Positions 61,400 to 64,000 of a stretch of DNA of 64,000 nucleotides are shown here, in pieces (the first letter of the stretch is position 1; the number at the start of each line of letters is the position of its first letter). A program made the translations under genes and the position numbers. The stretch is from assembly GCA_963663395.1 (NCBI GenBank), contig OY760226.1, positions 4,898,001 to 4,962,000 of the forward strand, given 5' to 3'. Under the pieces are notes generated by a model, which ran no database searches, was not told the origin of the DNA, and saw nothing but the letters and a program-made list of their open reading frames with translations. Source of the stretch: Azophilus sp963663395. GTDB taxonomy: Bacteria; Pseudomonadota; Gammaproteobacteria; Pseudomonadales; Azotimanducaceae.

Positions 61400-62395
61400 T
61401 CAGACGGATTGTCCCCCTAGCAGCCCCTCGAAGATTACTTCCTTGTCCTCCAAATCCAGCGGTCCGCTCGAGCCTTCCGCCAGAAGGTCGTCCGCTTCCC
61501 GGCCCTTGACCCATCCGCAGATAAAGCTCGACCGGTAGCCCAACAGTTGCCGGGCGCGTTTCGACAGCTTCGCGGCCTCTGCCGCCGGAAAGCAAACGTA
61601 CTGGTTCTCTTCCTGGGCGAGCCAGTTCACCATCAGGGAATGAAATATGCCCGTGCGCTTCGTGTCGCGGGAGCAGGCCGCGAGGCCATGCAGCGTTCTG
61701 CAAAGCCACAAGAGCACCGAACTCTTGGGCATGAGCGCCTGTGCGATTTCGGGCTCGGTGGCGAGCCGTTCCGACGGCCAGCGGTGGCTGCCCGGAACCA
61801 GCCGCGTGGCGCCGTTTTCCGCCGTGAAGTCGCTGCCGGCCCACATCACGTTCAGGATCAGTTCGCGGGAGTCCGGGCCGTGCTGCACATAGGGCTCATA
61901 GACGGCCATCTCCCGGTGTAGGGCCTGGACCGCCCCGCCGTTGCGCACCTGGAGCGATACGGAGGCGCCCACGCGGTAATGATGGCAGTTGGGGCCGTTC
62001 CGGGGGTACGTGGAGAAGCTTTGGAGTTGTCGGACGCCGTCCTCCGAGGTCACGGTCTGGATTTTCTGCGGCGGCGATGGCGTCGAGGATGCAGCCATCG
62101 GCTGTTCCGGCAGCAATATCCGGTCGGCTACTTCGAGCACCCGCTCGTTGAGCAGGAGCGTCTCGCAAAGCTCCGGGTGGGCGTGCAGCACCGCGCCGAT
62201 GGAGCGGTTGTCCTCGCCGCCGATGAACTCGTTGTTTGCCTTGGAGTAGTCGTCGAAATCCAGGCCCGCCACGAGCGAATCCATGAACTCCGGTTCAACG
62301 AGATTGAGGATGACTGCGGCGCCGTCGCGGTTGAGTGTGGCGACGACGTCATCGACCGGCTCGTCGGCTGTATGTGTGGCGATGGTTCTGATCAT
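61400..62395 (-). CDS. PhyH-family Fe(II)/2-oxoglutarate oxygenase, copy 3
   Basis: 331 residues. Retains ALHREMAVYEPY and LVPGSHRWP, again with Glu in place of the motif Asp. It is closest to copy 2 in the N-terminal third and to copy 1 in parts of the centre, as expected from gene conversion. It is the first gene of the array relative to the divergent TonB receptor promoter. Confidence 0.82.
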   Translation of the reverse strand: MIRTIATHTADEPVDDVVATLNRDGAAVILNLVEPEFMDSLVAGLDFDDYSKANNEFIGGEDNRSIGAVLHAHPELCETLLLNERVLEVADRILLPEQPMAASSTPSPPQKIQTVTSEDGVRQLQSFSTYPRNGPNCHHYRVGASVSLQVRNGGAVQALHREMAVYEPYVQHGPDSRELILNVMWAGSDFTAENGATRLVPGSHRWPSERLATEPEIAQALMPKSSVLLWLCRTLHGLAACSRDTKRTGIFHSLMVNWLAQEENQYVCFPAAEAAKLSKRARQLLGYRSSFICGWVKGREADDLLAEGSSGPLDLEDKEVIFEGLLGGQSV

Positions 62396-62483
62396 GGTGG
62401 CTCCCCTTTTGCACCTGCTGAATTGGGGGAGACTGGCCCCCCACTCAACCAGTCAATTTATGCGTTATTCGATAACGTGTCCA

Positions 62484-62520
62484 GACCCCATTTATCCCCC
62501 CATTTATCCCCATCTATCCA
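62484..62520. repeat. REP-like half-element
   Basis: ACCCCATTTATCCCCCCATT and a second CATTTATCCCC-type copy in direct orientation; only right arms remain. It lies between PhyH copy 3 and the TonB receptor. Confidence 0.6.
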
Positions 62521-62667
62521 CCCCACCATGTGATTGACATGGAAGGTCGACAAACATACTGTTTGGACAGCCGGTATAAACTGGGGCGTTGGTAGCCGCA
62601 CGAGAGAGGCGGAACAGCCCGCGCCCGTCGACACTTTGGGATTTGCGCAGATTAGGGAGGATTTGCC

Positions 62668-64000
62668 ATGCGTTTCATATTTTCATTTTTCCTGGCGATT
62701 GCGTTTTGCGCGGGAGGCGCCCAGTCGCAGGTTCTGGAAGAAATCGTGGTCACCGCTCAGAAGGTGGAAGAGTCGGCGCAGGATGTCGGCATCGCGATCA
62801 CGGCGTTTTCCGGCGACCAGCTCAAGGAACTCGGGTTTTCCACTTCCATGGAACTGGAAATGCACACACCCGGCCTGATGACCAGCGATTTAGGTGGCGG
62901 GGGCTCGGTGTATACCGTGCGCGGAGTCGGGCAGCTCGATTTCGGCGACCACCAGGAGCAGGCGGTGGCGGTGTACACCGACGGTGCCTACAACAGCTAT
63001 CTCGGCGGCGTGTCTTTCGCCATGTACGATATCGAGCGCGTCGAGATACTGAGAGGCCCGCAGGGCACCCTGTTCGGGCGCAATGCCACCGGCGGCGTGG
63101 TGCACGTCATTACCGCCAAGCCGACCCGCGAACCGGACGGATACGTCGAAGTCAGAGCCGGCGAGTACGGCGAATACCGGGGCGAGCTGGCCGTGGGGGG
63201 GCCGCTGAGCGAAACGGTAGCGGCACGGTTTGCCGGAGTGGTGCATCAATCCGACGGCATGATCAAGAACAGCGTGGGTCCGGACCTATACCGCTACGAC
63301 AACTACAACGGCCGGCTGCAGTTGCTCTGGGATGCGGGCGAGGATGTCGAAGTGCTGCTCAGCGGCTACTACGGACGCTACAAAGACAGTGGGATCAATT
63401 ACTCCGCCACGCGGGCGATCGTTGACAACGAGGCGTTGACCGGCCCGATCACCGGCGGGGTCAACGACGGCCTGGTGAAGCTAGCGACGGGGCAGCAGTA
63501 CGCCGACTTCTGCAGTGCATTCTGGTTGGCGGGCGCCCACTACCCCCCGGACACGCCCGACAACGTCAATTGCCTGTTCAGCGAGATCACGAGTCCGAAT
63601 TTCGACAACCTGCACCAGGTGGACGTGATTCCAAATTCCGACCAGTGGCCGGGACTGCCGGATAACTTTATGAGGCGCAAACTTTACGGTGGGACGGGCA
63701 CGGTCACCTGGGATGTCAGCGAAACAATGCAATTCGTCTGGATCACGGACTTGAAGGAACTCAGAAAAGAGTTCCGGGAAGATACCGATGGTTCCGATCT
63801 CTACATTGTGAGCTTCTACCTGGACGGACTGGAAAGCAACCAGTGGTCCACCGAGTTACGCCTGCAGGGCCAGGGCGATGCGTTTCAATGGATCGCCGGT
63901 TTCTACTATCTCAACATCGACCACGAATTCTCCGCCGGTATGGATGCGGATCAGATCTTTGTGTCCAGCGTCAGAAACGATACCGTCATGGACACCAGCA
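62668..64000 (+). CDS. TonB-dependent receptor, C-terminus cut by window edge
   Basis: At least 444 residues from ATG at 62668 with GGGAGG upstream; the frame is open to the right edge. Signal peptide (MRFIFSFFLAIAFCAGGAQS), TonB box EEIVVTAQK, plug motifs VYTVRGVGQ, AVAVYTDGAY and RVEILRGPQGTLFGRNATGG, then barrel strands. Divergent from the PhyH array, so a common substrate is plausible. Confidence 0.88.
   Translation, partial: MRFIFSFFLAIAFCAGGAQSQVLEEIVVTAQKVEESAQDVGIAITAFSGDQLKELGFSTSMELEMHTPGLMTSDLGGGGSVYTVRGVGQLDFGDHQEQAVAVYTDGAYNSYLGGVSFAMYDIERVEILRGPQGTLFGRNATGGVVHVITAKPTREPDGYVEVRAGEYGEYRGELAVGGPLSETVAARFAGVVHQSDGMIKNSVGPDLYRYDNYNGRLQLLWDAGEDVEVLLSGYYGRYKDSGINYSATRAIVDNEALTGPITGGVNDGLVKLATGQQYADFCSAFWLAGAHYPPDTPDNVNCLFSEITSPNFDNLHQVDVIPNSDQWPGLPDNFMRRKLYGGTGTVTWDVSETMQFVWITDLKELRKEFREDTDGSDLYIVSFYLDGLESNQWSTELRLQGQGDAFQWIAGFYYLNIDHEFSAGMDADQIFVSSVRNDTVMDTS

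Noticed and set aside
57689..62520. CRISPR array
   Set aside because: The repeats are palindromic, irregularly spaced by whole genes and lack unique short spacers or cas genes.

Overview
This 64-kb window is GC-rich and almost fully coding. It reads as the chromosome of a heterotrophic proteobacterium, most likely an uncultured marine or host-associated gammaproteobacterium. The reasons are three TonB-dependent receptors, a fused ATP sulfurylase/APS kinase, a protocatechuate 4,5-cleavage (lig) operon, a group II intron and many proteobacterial toxin-antitoxin families. The taxonomic assignment is an inference from gene content only.

The window is a patchwork of catabolic islands separated by scar tissue. 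(1) 1-4.9 kb: a partial acetyltransferase, a ketosteroid-dehydrogenase-like flavoprotein, an SDR and a second flavoprotein. (2) 5-15.9 kb is a graveyard. It holds the N-termini of both subunits of a type III-like restriction system, with an IS6-type transposase tail fused into one of them. It also has a DUF1828 gene pair, HicB-like and VapB/VapC relics, a DUF4143 ATPase, and a group II intron whose maturase gene is split by a 3,427-bp TnsB/TnsC-type transposon (9903-13329). That transposon has a 5-bp target duplication and terminal binding-site repeats. (3) 16-20.2 kb: an SDR, an Old Yellow Enzyme homologue and an AAA ATPase/RloB pair resembling abortive-infection systems, whose RloB gene carries an in-frame stop. 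(4) 20.4-30.3 kb: a TetR repressor faces a probable steroid or terpenoid operon (acetoacetate-decarboxylase-like protein, SDR, two Rieske oxygenases, LLM flavoprotein, SRPBCC-type small protein, 3-alpha-HSD-like SDR, sterol-desaturase-type hydroxylase), followed by a convergent TonB receptor. (5) 30.5-35.4 kb: a Baeyer-Villiger-type monooxygenase, sat-cysC, a TetR gene and duplication relics.

(6) 35.4-46 kb: a fused double CoA transferase, then a cluster of two LLM flavoproteins, a cupin, a GntR regulator, a TonB receptor, an alpha/beta hydrolase and a small membrane protein. Four copies of a TGATATATC-type motif lie at promoter positions here, suggesting a local GntR regulon. (7) 46.1-48.2 kb: a roughly 670-residue protein joining an unrecognised N-terminal region to an alpha/beta hydrolase. 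(8) 48.3-54.4 kb: the lig genes ligJ-U-K-C-A-B on the minus strand and ligI divergent. Together they convert protocatechuate through 4-carboxy-2-hydroxymuconate semialdehyde, 2-pyrone-4,6-dicarboxylate and oxalomesaconate to pyruvate and oxaloacetate. (9) 54.5-56.4 kb: VapBC and BrnTA toxin-antitoxin modules and two transposase relics. (10) 56.7-64 kb: an imine-reductase-like dehydrogenase, an NmrA-type protein, three tandem near-identical PhyH-family oxygenase genes separated by palindromic GGGGTCAGGTTGAATTT elements, and the start of a third TonB receptor.

The common theme is uptake through TonB receptors and oxidation of hydrophobic cyclic compounds and aromatic acids, each island with its own TetR or GntR regulator. 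No tRNA, rRNA, CRISPR array or intact prophage was seen.
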